From: Edaphochlamys debaryana
Taxonomy: Eukaryota > Chlorophyta > Chlorophyceae > Chlamydomonadales
Direction of reading: 5' to 3'
Assembly: GCA_016858145.1 (NCBI GenBank)
Contig: JAEHOE010000205.1
Coordinates: forward strand, 80,285-144,284
Length of the DNA stretch: 64,000 bases
The position numbers and the translations under genes are program-made. This document shows, in pieces, positions 43,831-53,150 of this stretch (its first letter is position 1; every line of letters starts with the position of its first letter). The notes under the pieces were generated by a model. That model did no database searches and was not told the DNA's origin. It saw nothing but the letters and a program-made list of their open reading frames with translations.

Positions 43831-45084
43831 TCACATGCTCTGCACTACGTTCAACCTCACCACCACCGAACGCTGAATGTAGCCCTTCACCGCATCGGAC
43901 TTCCACCTCCCGTGGGCCTTGATGGCCTCCTCGCTCACGCCCGCGTTTGCCGCCGCCGTGGCTCCCCCGCGGCGGAGGCTGTGAGCGGATAGCCTCCCTA
44001 CATCAAAAACCAGCCTGGCGTCTACCTGCTGCACCTCGCCCAGCCTAGCACGCAGGCGCTCCGTGACCCGCCCCTTGGCCCACCGTCGCTCTGGCCCATT
44101 TCCCGAAGGGTCCGCGAAGAGGGGAACCCCTGCGCTGGCTCCACCCGCCTCCGCACGGCGCGCCACGTGTTTCCTAATGATGCTGCCCACTGGCATGCCT
44201 GTCCGAGTTGTCTCGGCTAGGCAAACCGTCTCCCCCGCCCCCAGCTGATCTGTCTTACTCCGCCGGATGGTCAGCATGATCCCGCCCGCCGGGAGTGATG
44301 CCACGTCCTCTACTCCCAGCCCCACAAGCTCGCTGCGCCTCAACATGCCGAAGAAACCAAGCGAGAACGCGCACGCGTCCCGTTCACACGCCTCCTGCTG
44401 GCCCGGCAGCCGGGCCTGCTGGTGCAGCCAGCCCAGCAGAAGGGCGAGCAGGCTCAATGGCATTGGGGCCTTGGGCGCCGGCCTCGGCCCCGATCCCGCC
44501 TCCGCGCGCCGGCGTAGCGCCTGGCGCAGTGTGGTGAGCAGCATGCGATCGCGCGTCACGTAGAGCTCCGGCGCAACCCCGCGGCTGCGCTGCCAGTCGG
44601 CTAGGGCGCTGAGCGTCCCGGTCAGCGTGGTCTTAGCGTATCCGGACTTGACCCCATGTACCAGAAACAAGGCTAGTAGCTGTCGATTTAAGTCGCCGCC
44701 TCGGTCGCGCGGGAAGGCGGCCTCCCGGCTCAGCCCTGCTACCCCCGTGACAAACCGAGCGAAGCGGCGTCTGCCATCCTCGTACGTTGAAGCCGAGCCC
44801 TCGCTCACCGCGCTGGACTGTAGCCCTACCCAGTCCGCCGCCAAGTCGCCAAGGCGCCCGCTGGTGCTGGGGTCGCTGCCGGCCGCTGCCGTGAGCACGC
44901 ACTCCGCACACCGGAACCAACCACCGGGGTATGCCCTGGCGTTGAGGCCGAGGCAGCCGCGGTGCGCTGCCGCTGGGCAGCTGTCGCAGCACAGGTCCGC
45001 CAGGCCGCATGGCCGGCGGCAGACAGCGCAGGGTTCCAGCGGCTCTGCGGCGGTACCTGCTAGGGAGGGCGAATCAGGGCCCGC
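43831..45084 (-). CDS. PHD-finger tyrosine recombinase (integrase of the retroelement)
   Basis: 417 codons open from directly after the RT stop to 43831. The N-terminus carries a PHD-type C4HC3 zinc finger: C19-x2-C22, C33-x2-C36, H41-x2-C44, C59-x2-C62 (EPCAVCRRPC, LCCDSCPAAAHRGC, WFRCAEC). The recombinase domain shows the box I Arg (FFGMLRRSELVGLGVED, ~250), box II SAHSLRRGGATAAANAGVSE (H-x-x-R, ~365) and the C-terminal HGRWKSDAVKGYIQ with the His/Trp and the nucleophile Tyr (~401). It catalyses insertion of the circular cDNA without target-site duplication (family knowledge). There is no in-frame ATG near the start, and the frame equals that of the RT gene, so expression needs TGA readthrough, splicing or a non-ATG start. 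The PHD finger could read chromatin marks for targeting (inference). Confidence 0.88.
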   Translation of the reverse strand, partial: AGPDSPSLAGTAAEPLEPCAVCRRPCGLADLCCDSCPAAAHRGCLGLNARAYPGGWFRCAECVLTAAAGSDPSTSGRLGDLAADWVGLQSSAVSEGSASTYEDGRRRFARFVTGVAGLSREAAFPRDRGGDLNRQLLALFLVHGVKSGYAKTTLTGTLSALADWQRSRGVAPELYVTRDRMLLTTLRQALRRRAEAGSGPRPAPKAPMPLSLLALLLGWLHQQARLPGQQEACERDACAFSLGFFGMLRRSELVGLGVEDVASLPAGGIMLTIRRSKTDQLGAGETVCLAETTRTGMPVGSIIRKHVARRAEAGGASAGVPLFADPSGNGPERRWAKGRVTERLRARLGEVQQVDARLVFDVGRLSAHSLRRGGATAAANAGVSEEAIKAHGRWKSDAVKGYIQRSVVVRLNVVQSM

Positions 45085-47289
45085 TCAGCCCATACGGAGG
45101 ACGAGGAGGTCGTAGGGTGCCGGGTCCGCCTCCTCGCCCCACGGCCAGAGGCAGAGGTGCCGGCCCTTCTTGAGCCGCGTGAAAAGCGTGAAGGGGCTGG
45201 TGCTGGTGCGCGGCACGCTGACGAAACGCCGGTACCAGGCTTGCTGCTCCCACGCTGGCACCACTACGGTCGCTCGTGTGCTGGGGTTGCGCGCGTGCGC
45301 AGCGGCTAGCTCCTCGAGCACGGCGCCCACCAGGGCCGCCAGGGGAAAGGCCCACAGCACTCGTCCCGCCAGCTCCGGGGCTGCGCCGATCACCGAACGC
45401 TCCGGGCTGTAGAACTGCGAGCAACCCGGCTGGGCGTTGGCGCCTAGGACGTCGCAGCAGCAGTCCACGGAGGGCCGATACGGCCCGCGGCCCACCAACG
45501 CCTCAAAAAGGCGTTCCTTGAGCCGCAGGTTCTGGGTTCTGGCTTGCTGCAGCTGGCGGCTCAGGCGATCCGCCCTTGTGTTATCTGCCCCGGCTATGTG
45601 CTCAGCGCGTAGCACAAAGCGGTGCTGTATGGCCAGGCGAGCGATGGCGAGGCTGATGCTGCGGCCCTCACGAATGCGGGTTGATCCTCGGTTTATGGCG
45701 GCGACGGCTTGCGTGTTGTCGCAGCGGACTAGTACGTGGCGGCGGGCAAGCTTGGGCGCCCACGTGCGCAGCGCCTGCAGCACCGCCTTGAGCTCCAACC
45801 AGGCGATGTGCAGCCGCCGGTCATCTGCAGACCAGCTGCCTTGCACCTCCGCCTGGTCCCATGCTCCGCCAAACCCCACGCCGCTGGCATCTGTGAAGAT
45901 GACAGCGCCGTCAGGCCCAGCAAACTCCCCCCTCACCAATTCCAGATTGGCCACGGTGGCGAGGCTGACACCGTCCCAGGCGGACGAGTCTGCCTGCAGC
46001 AGCTCGATCCAGAACCGCAGGTCGGTTGCGGCGTCCGGTTGGAGTTGGACCATGGGAGAGGGCGGTTGAACGAGGGAGCAGGTAGCGTCGTAGATGCCTT
46101 GGAGGAACGCGTTGCCCCATCGGCACGCCCGTGCCACAAAGGTGAGGCGGCCCGCGACAGACTCGAGGGACTTGCGGGGCACCGGCCCTGATGCGGCTGC
46201 GCTGAGTAGCTGCTGTACGTCAGCGGCATATCGTGCGCGCTTCTCAGGGGAGATGCGCATCTCCATGGCATCTGTGTCGTACAGCATGCCCAGGAAGTCG
46301 AGTTGGTGCAGCTCCATGTCGCGGCCTCGGTCCTTGCTGGTTTTCCACTCCAGCCCCAGCTCCGCCTCCAGCTCATCCATTACGGCAAAGGCGCCGCGCA
46401 CATCGGCATGCGTGCGGCCAAGCAGCATGAAATCGTCGACGTAACAGAAGATGCGGACTTGCAGCCCACGGCGGTCACACTCGGCTTGAAAGATCTGCTG
46501 GGCAGCGGCTGTAAGCGCCACAAAGATACCCGGGCTCTGGCTGGCGCCAAAGGGCAGCGCGACGAAGCGCTGCAGGGCACCGGACGTGGGGTGACGGAAG
46601 GCCATGTAGCGCCGCGCGTCGGGGCGCAGCATAACGTGATGGAAGCCCGACGCCAGGTCACGTTTGCCCAGCGCGCCGCGGTACGGCAGGTGATGCAGCA
46701 GATCGCCCAAGGTGGGGAGCGGGCAGGGCAGGCTGGACATGGCTGCGTTGACCCCCGCCGCCGTGGGGTCAATGATTGGACGGAGAGAGCCGTCAGGCTT
46801 GGAGACCACGTGTAAGGGGCAGATGACCGCTGCAAAGGCTGCCTCCGTGCCGTGCACGGCCGGGTCGTACTGCTCGGTCACACCGGTGCACAGCATGGCA
46901 TCGAAGTGGGCCGCCAGGGCGGGGAGGCACTCGTTGATGGAGGAATGGTTGCGGAGGTGGTGGGACGGCGGTGGCGGGCCGCTGTCTGCCCATGTCCAAG
47001 CCGCTTCGTTGCGAATGGCGGCAGAGTCGAACCCACGCCGTTGCCAAGCCTCCGTCTTAAGTTTCCCGCCGCCGGTGGGAAACCAGCGCTGTTGAGCTGG
47101 CTCCGATGCCGCCGCCCGCTGCTGTACGTCCTGTGCGGCCGCATCGGCCGCAGCCTCCAATACGTCCGCCGCCGGACCCCACCCGGTAGCCCCTCGTTCA
47201 TCCCCGGCTGCCCCGCCATCCGGCGCTGCAAAGCTGCCCTCGCTGATGGGCGCAGCCCCGCCAGTCGTCGGACCTGGAGCCAAAGCCAA
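45085..47289 (-). CDS. reverse transcriptase / RNase H polyprotein
   Basis: About 734 codons, stop TGA at 45087-45085. RT motifs: VVSKPDGSLRPIIDPTAAGV, KRDLASGFHHVMLRPDARRY, LPFGASQSPGIFVALT, catalytic YVDD in RIFCYVDDFMLLG (~283), LDFLGMLYDTD. RNase H follows: FTDASGVGFGGAW (~461), AWLELKAVLQAL, VRCDNTQAVAAIN, GADNTRADRLSR. The C-terminal ~120 residues (QFYSPERS, GRVLWAFPLAALVGAVLEEL, TRATVVVPAW) resemble the methyltransferase-like domain of DIRS/PAT elements, but a DPPY motif is not visible. The first ~130 codons contain no ATG and the frame opens after a TAA near 47313, so translation must depend on gag (splice or recoding). An acceptor-like GGCTTTGGCTCCAG|GT at the 5' end fits splicing. 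Confidence 0.93.
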   Translation of the reverse strand: MALAPGPTTGGAAPISEGSFAAPDGGAAGDERGATGWGPAADVLEAAADAAAQDVQQRAAASEPAQQRWFPTGGGKLKTEAWQRRGFDSAAIRNEAAWTWADSGPPPPSHHLRNHSSINECLPALAAHFDAMLCTGVTEQYDPAVHGTEAAFAAVICPLHVVSKPDGSLRPIIDPTAAGVNAAMSSLPCPLPTLGDLLHHLPYRGALGKRDLASGFHHVMLRPDARRYMAFRHPTSGALQRFVALPFGASQSPGIFVALTAAAQQIFQAECDRRGLQVRIFCYVDDFMLLGRTHADVRGAFAVMDELEAELGLEWKTSKDRGRDMELHQLDFLGMLYDTDAMEMRISPEKRARYAADVQQLLSAAASGPVPRKSLESVAGRLTFVARACRWGNAFLQGIYDATCSLVQPPSPMVQLQPDAATDLRFWIELLQADSSAWDGVSLATVANLELVRGEFAGPDGAVIFTDASGVGFGGAWDQAEVQGSWSADDRRLHIAWLELKAVLQALRTWAPKLARRHVLVRCDNTQAVAAINRGSTRIREGRSISLAIARLAIQHRFVLRAEHIAGADNTRADRLSRQLQQARTQNLRLKERLFEALVGRGPYRPSVDCCCDVLGANAQPGCSQFYSPERSVIGAAPELAGRVLWAFPLAALVGAVLEELAAAHARNPSTRATVVVPAWEQQAWYRRFVSVPRTSTSPFTLFTRLKKGRHLCLWPWGEEADPAPYDLLVLRMG

Positions 47290-47327
47290 GCCGGGTGGGA
47301 AAGGGGAACAGGTTTAGGGAAAGACGG

Positions 47328-47523
47328 GCCACTCTCGTAGGCCCCACGCTATCCACTTGCTGGGATAGACAGCTTAGCCACTCTCGTAGGCACCACGCTA
47401 TCCACTTGCTGGGATAGACAGCTTAGCCACTCTCGTAGGCACCACGCTATCCACTTGCTGGGATAGACAGCTTTGCCACTCTCGTAGGCACCACGCTATC
47501 CACTTGCTGGGATAGACAGCTTT
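47328..47523. repeat. 49-bp tandem array, 4 copies, between gag and RT
   Basis: Unit GCCACTCTCGTAGGCACCAC followed by GCTATCCACTTGCTGGGATAGACAGC; period 49 (47328, 47377...). Each unit has a CTATCC...GGATAG hairpin. Homologous, in inverted orientation, to the 52-bp array at 41740-41947. Confidence 0.93.
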
Positions 47524-47694
47524 GCACTAATGAGGCCCTACGCCGCCCTTGCTGGGTTAAGCAGTCACCGACCCGCCCTGAAGCTCACTGCCTGATGAGG
47601 CGGCGACGCCGGTGTCTGGGGCGCCCACCCCTCCTGCCGTTGCGGCTGCCGACTGCAGCGGCGGTGGCAAGGAGGAGCTGGGCGCCCGGGGCTC

Positions 47695-49172
47695 CTAAGC
47701 GTGCTGCGGTCCCTGGCCACCGGACTTGGCCAGGCACCGCTTCTCGATGGCTGTCCTTTCCGCCTCCGTCCCGTGCACGTACGCGCGGCACGCCTGCCAG
47801 CGGTGGCCGTGCTTGCCGCAGTTGTAGCAGCCCTCGGAGGAGCCGCCGCCGCCACCGCCGCCGCCGCCGCGCTGCTGGCTCTGTGCGGCGCCCCAGCTCG
47901 CTGCGCCAGACCCCCTGCTCGCGCCAGCCGCCCCGCTGCTGCCGCCTCCGCCGCCCGCCATCACGCGGAACTCCACGGGCCAGTTGGAGATCTGGGCGGC
48001 GAGCTTGAAGTCCTCCGGCGCGTCGCGCGCAAACTTGACCGCCGCTGCGTGCCCCACCCCCGCTTCCGCCAGGGTGCTGAGGCGCTGCTGCATGGCGAGC
48101 GTTTCCGCCTGTTGTTTCAGGCTCTGCACGCACTGCACGAGGCTGGTAACCTGAGCGGGTGCGTCGACCGCTGTTGCCGCGGCATCCCACGCCGCTGAGG
48201 CTGCAGCGCTGAGCTGCGCCGTTTTGTTTGCAGCCTGGATGTTGTAGGTGGCCTTGTCCTTCATGATCCGGTCAGCCTGCACGAGCTCGTTGAGGGGGGC
48301 CATGAACGGCAGGGCTGCGCTCGTCTGCTGGGCCTGTGCTGCGACCTCGACCGCTCCGGACATGGCTCCGAAAATGCCCTTGCTGTTTTGGTCCCAGCCG
48401 GGCAGGGCTACCGCTGACCCTGTGAGGTCCTCCGCGTCCAGGCTCGAGACGGTCACGCGGCGTCGCCGAGGCGGGTTGCCGGCCTCCGGCAGGCCTGCCG
48501 CAGCTGCAGTGCGAGCGGCCCCCGGCACGGCGCCAGCCGCCAGCGTGACTGCTGCCATAGCCGGGTCGGTCATAACCTCCGCGGCCAGCGCCGCCAGCCC
48601 GGCGTTGCCCTCGAAAGCAGCCCGCAGGCCCCCTGCGCCAGGCTGCTTTGTTGGCTGATGGCTACTAATTGCCGGCAATGCTTGACGCATCGACTAGGGG
48701 ACCCCAAGCCCCCTAACGTCAAGCACTCACCCGTAGCCGTAGTCGGCGCCTGTGTTGCCTGGCCGACTTGCGGCTGCGCAGCTTGCGCCTGGTCCGTTTG
48801 CTGCTGGCCGGGGGTTGCGAAGAGCTCCACCGGCCGCTGTTCTCCCAGGCCCGCCATGCGGACGGCCAGCGCGCGCCTCCGCTGCAGCTGCTGAAGCAGC
48901 TCCTTCCAGTTGGCGGGGAGGACCCCCATAGCCGCACCGAAGTCATCCCGTATTTTCTTAATGGCAGCGTCCCAGTCGTCACGCCGCTTCTTAGCGCCAG
49001 TGCCCCGAAGCTCTGGCTTGTCGCCTAGCTCCTCAATGCTGGCATTCTTGGCTGCAATAGCGGCCTCAGCTGACGATGCAGCTGCGAAATCCGCTGGCGA
49101 GAGGGCCCGGTTCTCGACTTTCTCTAGCTCGGCCCGGCACTGTTCAAGGGTTAGCTGGTTGTTGTCAGCCAT
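47695..49172 (-). CDS. Gag-like protein with CCHC zinc knuckle, two exons
   Basis: Exon 1 49172-48731 (start ATG, MADNNQLTLEQCRAELEKVE), intron 48730-48633 (donor G|GTGAGTGC, acceptor CTGGCGCAG), exon 2 48632-47695; about 459 residues, phases agree. Exon 1 is helical and charged, coiled-coil-like, ending in a Gln/Ala/Thr-rich tract. Exon 2 contains an assembly-type helical region (LQSLKQQAETLAMQQRLSTL-like), a Gly/Ser-rich linker and one zinc knuckle CYNCGKHGHRWQAC (C-x2-C-x4-H-x4-C). Role: particle formation and RNA binding of the retroelement. It is the first gene after A1. Splicing is inferred; without it the exon 1 frame ends soon after the donor. Confidence 0.8.
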
Positions 49173-49196
49173 CTCGTTACCGCTGTTAAAGCGGAG

Positions 49197-49452
49197 GGCC
49201 GGCCAAATGCGGACCGGCTGCCAGCACGTCAAGGCGCAGCCGGGCCAAGTAATAACTACGTAGAAGGTAACAAACGGACTGAGTGCGGGGCCGAGACCAC
49301 ACGGCTTACCACGACGACGGACCAACACACAGACGTCTCGCCCCGTACAGCCCCGGCACGCGTGCCCTGCCGGACACCCATACACGCTCCCCCGGAGCTC
49401 CCCCTCCCCTCAGGGCCCCAAACCCTATTTTGGAGGGGCTCCAAAATAATAC
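49197..49452 (-). repeat. inner element split repeat A1
   Basis: Matches 43209-43464. Marks the 5' end of the element and lies 24 bp before the gag ATG, so it must contain the promoter. Confidence 0.95.
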
Positions 49453-49616
49453 GTTGTGCTTGCGCCGGCGGGCAGTGCCGACGGTGCAAAATATGGTCCG
49501 TGTAAATACAGGTGGGCCCTTGCGGGCCTTCCTTGTCGGTGTCTGTTGACACCGCTTCAGTGGGCTGCTGGGTGTCTGCCCTTTCGGGGGGGCCTGTCCG
49601 AAACGCAGCACCAAAG
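49453..49616 (-). repeat. outer element split repeat A'1 (internally deleted)
   Basis: Matches 42077-42120 plus 42393-42512. Abuts the inner element with no gap. Confidence 0.9.
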
Positions 49617-50447
49617 GCTTTAATATGCCTGATTGGGGGGCGCGCGGGGGAGTGCGCACCGCACTCCAAGGTCGACACATCTAGCCAGCCGCGAGTCGCT
49701 GTCTGTCGAACGCCGCGTGCCGGGTCCCCGCGTTTGAATGGCATCGCAACTCGCGAGTTGACCACCCCGTTCAGGACTTCGCGATCGTTGCAGCAGCTTG
49801 CTGCGCTAGACAAGCGTAAGACATTGTAGACGGTGCGAGCGCTTGAGGCGCTCGCACGGCGAGCGCCGAGTCTTGGTATTCTGTGAAGCGACAGATGTGC
49901 TTTCTGCACTGGTTCTATGTATACGTGAAGGTGCGTGTATGTTTGAGCAGGGAGAAGAGCGGGCAGTTTCGTGGCCGACCTCATGAACCAGTTCGCGCGT
50001 TTGCCTGCTTCAGGGCCCCGCCGCCCCCAGCATGTGCTCCTAGACATGCAATTTGTCGTTCTGTGCAATTGGGTGGGGCTGAACCGCCGCCCGAGCGGGG
50101 TACAAGCCTGAGTGGACCCACGCCCCCTCCCGGGATCCATGCTAGCGACATGTCGCTCGCAGACCACTTATGCGAACTCTTATGTTGATTACAGTAAGAA
50201 CCCACGTCCACAGTCTCGAAAACAGCAAGGATAGCGGCCGCGGAGCCGGCCCATACTATTACACCCCTGGACCTTGGACCCTGGGCCCTTGACCCGCTGC
50301 TCAGTAGCACGGTTTGCCCCTCCCGCCTGCCACATTGGCTTGCGTTTGCAATGCCCTTGCGTGATTCAAGTATACCCAGTGGAGAGTCGGCCAAGTAAAA
50401 TGCACGCCCCATATCATTTGGTCCAACTTTAGTCCGCCAACTTGGCT
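49617..50447. other. no gene recognised
   Basis: Flank of the nested retroelements. No supported exon. Confidence 0.4.
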
Positions 50448-50469
50448 CCAACTATAGAATCATAGTTGG
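50448..50469. repeat. perfect 8-bp inverted repeat CCAACTAT-N6-ATAGTTGG
   Basis: CCAACTAT at 50448-50455, loop AGAATC, ATAGTTGG at 50462-50469, with another CCAACTATA at about 50478-50486. Related to the 38205-38335 cluster. Confidence 0.8.
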
Positions 50470-50689
50470 GGGGTCACCAACTATACCCGGATTGCAAATT
50501 TACAGACGGCATATGCCCGGTATGTGCAACTCAATGTGATGAGTTGTTGCGCTTGGGCGCACACGGCACGCATGCACGGTATTGGCAAGGGTACCCCGAA
50601 CCTGGCATCATACCAGGGCATGGGCATGCGCTAGCACACCTTAGCGCACCTTACGGACAAACGGGCTCGCCGCTCTTTTCCCCATGGCT

Positions 50690-51150
50690 GCATGCCCGCA
50701 GCCACACTCACATCGAGTTGCACAGGGCATTGGGCCTGTGGCCTCGTTCATATTGGGCTGCACATACAGGGCAATGTTGCCCGCAGCCGCACAACTCATC
50801 ACATTGAGTTGCACATACCGGGCATTGGGCCTGCGGCCTCGTTCGTATTGGGCTGCACAGCTGTGCCCTGCAGGGCAATGTTGCCCGCAGCCTCACTCAC
50901 ATTGAGTTGCACAGTGCAGCCGCACTCACATCGGGCTGCACAGCAGGGCGTGCTTTGACCGCAGCCTCTTCCTCATTTGGCTGCACAGGGCTCTTCAGCC
51001 CGCAGCCCTTGTGGCGTACGGCTGCACGGGGCCAGGATGCCCGCAGCCTCATTATTTGCTCTCGGCTGCACAGGGCTTCGGTCCGCAGCCTTCTTGGCAA
51101 ACGGCTGCGCGGCTGCACGGCTGCACGGCTGCGCGGCTGCACGGCTGCGC
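50690..51150. repeat. array of GGCTGC...GCAGCC hairpin units, block 1
   Basis: Irregular tandem units of about 29 bp that open with GGCTGCACAGGGC-like and close with GCCCGCAGCC-like sequence, separated by 12-20 bp spacers (TCACTCACATTGAG, TTCTTGGCAAAC, TCATTATTTGCTCT). The end is a compressed run of GGCTGCACGGCTGCGC repeats (51105-51150). Confidence 0.85.
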
Positions 51151-51507
51151 ATAGCCCTTTGCGGCGCATAACAAACGGGAGGGAGCCGCAGAGTGGGAGT
51201 GAATGTGGGGCCGGGAGAGCCAGGATCGAGAGGTGTACGGCCAACAGTGTGAGCACATGATGAACGGTGAACGGCTACTGGTAGGAGGCGCGGCCGAGGA
51301 GGGGCCATCGATCCAAGCTGAGCATGGCTATTGCGTGCCAAGGACTAAGGTGGGACCTGAGTGTGGTCAGTGCAAGTTATGACAGGGACTTGCGTTCTGG
51401 CTTGCAGGGGGCAAGCCCGTGAGGTGGGTCGCTTGGCCCCAGCGTTCAGCGCTGTGACCCCAGGGGGGTCCTTCATTGTAAACACCGAGGACTGCGCGGA
51501 GCAGAGG

Positions 51508-51775
51508 TACCCGCAGCCTCATTTGCACTTGGCTGCACAGGGCTCTACAGCCCGCAGCCTTCTTGGCATACGGCTGCGCGGGGCAGAGGTGCCCGCAGCC
51601 GCACTTGCATTTGGCTGCACAGGGCTCTTCAGCCCGCAGCCTTCGTGCTTGGCATACGGCTGCGCGGGGCAGAGGTGCCCGCAGCTTGAATCGCACTAAG
51701 CTGCACAGGGCTCTTCGGCACGCAGCCTTCGTGCTTGGCATACGGCTGCGCGGAGCTGGGATGCCCGCAGCCTCG
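51508..51775. repeat. array of GGCTGC...GCAGCC hairpin units, block 2
   Basis: More regular: GGCTGCACAGGGCTCTTCAG+CCCGCAGCC alternates with GGCTGCGCGGGGCAGAGGTG+CCCGCAGCC, with spacers TTCGTGCTTGGCATAC and TCATTTGCACTT-like. Both repeat types form strong stem-loops. Confidence 0.88.
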
Positions 51776-53150
51776 TCTGCGCTCAGATGCATAGGGCCCT
51801 TGCGTCGGGCATTCTCAGTCAGGCATTGGCAGCATCGCTGGGTTTGGTATCTGCCATCCCACTCGGTACGGGGCAATGACGCCGTCACGGCCTCGCACCG
51901 CTCACGCACAGCGTCACACGCACCACGCCGCATAGGGGGTGTCGGCGCCCACATCGACACATGCGCATGCATGGGACGGGGCTGCCTCCTTTTGTACCTC
52001 ACACACAGCGCCCGCGACCCACCGGCGACCCACCGGCCATGCACACCCAACCCCAAGTCCCGCGGCAAGCCCGGACTGCTGCGCAGCTCAGTGGTTTTGG
52101 CAACTTTCGTGCAGGGTTCACGAAGGATTCTCCCCTGGAGACCCATGTTTCGTGCCCATGTACCAAAGGTTTTGGCCCCTCCTTCCCCCCTTTCTGGCAT
52201 GTGGGGCAAGCTGGGGAACACTTTGTGACAAGGTCTACCTGACACAAGGGTTCACGGCGTCAGTTGCACGCTCCCGGAGCGCTGGAACGCCAAGGAGACA
52301 GCGGTTTGTTTGACGGGGAACACTTCCTGAGAAGGCTATCATGCGGCACCAAACGGTGCCTCCTGTGAACCCCCTGAGCTCTGCAAGGACAGGGATCAAG
52401 GTTTCTGTAGCAGGGAACCCTTTCTGAGAGGGGCCCTAGCGCTGGGCATGGCTGTGCCAGCTGCAAGACGCCCACCTCCCAGCACCGAAACCGAAAGCCT
52501 GTGACAGCCAACTTTCGTGCACATGTACAGAAACGTCCTGCTGCGCAGCGAGGTGGGCTCGCCCCCCGAGAAATAAACACAGCCGCGTGAGACGTGGCGG
52601 GATGGGATGGGAACGCTGTGGGGGGAGATGGCTGCAGTCCTACAGTTGTGCTTCGCAATCACAACAGTGAGCAGCTATATGCTCTAGCGTCGTCGGCGCC
52701 GTTCGCAAAGTATGGTCGCGACGGCGGACATGCGGCCATCCAGGCAAACATTTTCACAGCCAAATAGGATAACGCTATCGGGCGGACACAGCGTATACAA
52801 CCGGTTGCCTCTTGTGAGGCAGTTCGCAGCAGCGCTCGCGGCCGCCAGACCAAAACGGCGGATCGCTTATACTTGCGCGGGAAATCGCGGCCTTTGCACT
52901 ACCCTTACCGCCGCGCCTGCGCTGCCGTCCACGACCTATTCCTACGGCTGAGACTTCTAATCTCGCTCCCCCATCTCGTCCCGGCGGGCGAATTAAACTC
53001 AGATCCGGGACGAATTAAACTAAGGGCGGGGGGTGCCTTAGACCCCAAAAGCCCTGTCTTGCCCCTGAAGGGGCGAGCCAACTCACGACCCCTGAAGGGG
53101 GTACTTCCGGTCACAGCCAAGAGCCAAGTCCCAGTAAGATAGCAGCACTG
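51776..53150. other. no gene recognised; short repeats
   Basis: Two diverged copies of a GGGAACACTTCCTGAGAAGG / GGGAACCCTTTCTGAGAGGG motif at 52315 and 52414. Direct repeats of GAATTAAACT (52990-53025) and CCCCTGAAGGGG (53063-53100). No supported exon. Confidence 0.4.

Larger units (their letters stand above)
42820..49452 (-). mobile_element. PAT/Kangaroo-like DIRS-order retrotransposon with split direct repeats
   Basis: Reading the minus strand: A1 (49452-49197), gag, RT-RNase H, PHD-tyrosine recombinase (to 43831), B1 (43811-43465), A2 (43464-43209), B2 (43166-42820). The split-direct-repeat plan A1-genes-B1A2-B2, with a tyrosine recombinase instead of a DDE integrase, defines the PAT/Ngaro/Kangaroo group. 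B1 and A2 abut exactly. The repeat pairs are nearly identical and the ORFs are intact, so the insertion looks young. Tyrosine-recombinase elements make no target-site duplication, and none is seen. Confidence 0.9.
40371..49616 (-). mobile_element. outer split-direct-repeat element, interrupted by the inner retroelement
   Basis: Two repeat pairs are arranged, reading the minus strand, as A'1 (49616-49453), B'1 (42788-42557), A'2 (42512-42077), B'2 (40602-40371). That is the A1-B1-A2-B2 order of PAT/Kangaroo-type elements. A'1 lacks 272 bp that A'2 contains (42121-42392). Apart from about 30 bp (42789-42819), the internal region consists of the inner element, so the outer element is either non-autonomous or has lost its genes. 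The unusually long A'2-B'2 spacer holds the 71-bp and 52-bp arrays. Confidence 0.6.

Noticed and set aside
47585..48190. Alternative minus-strand frame over gag exon 2
   Set aside because: Arg/Ala-rich shadow of the frame that contains the zinc knuckle.
50690..51775. CRISPR array
   Set aside because: Spacers are short and repeated, repeat units alternate between two types, the host is a eukaryote and no cas genes are present.
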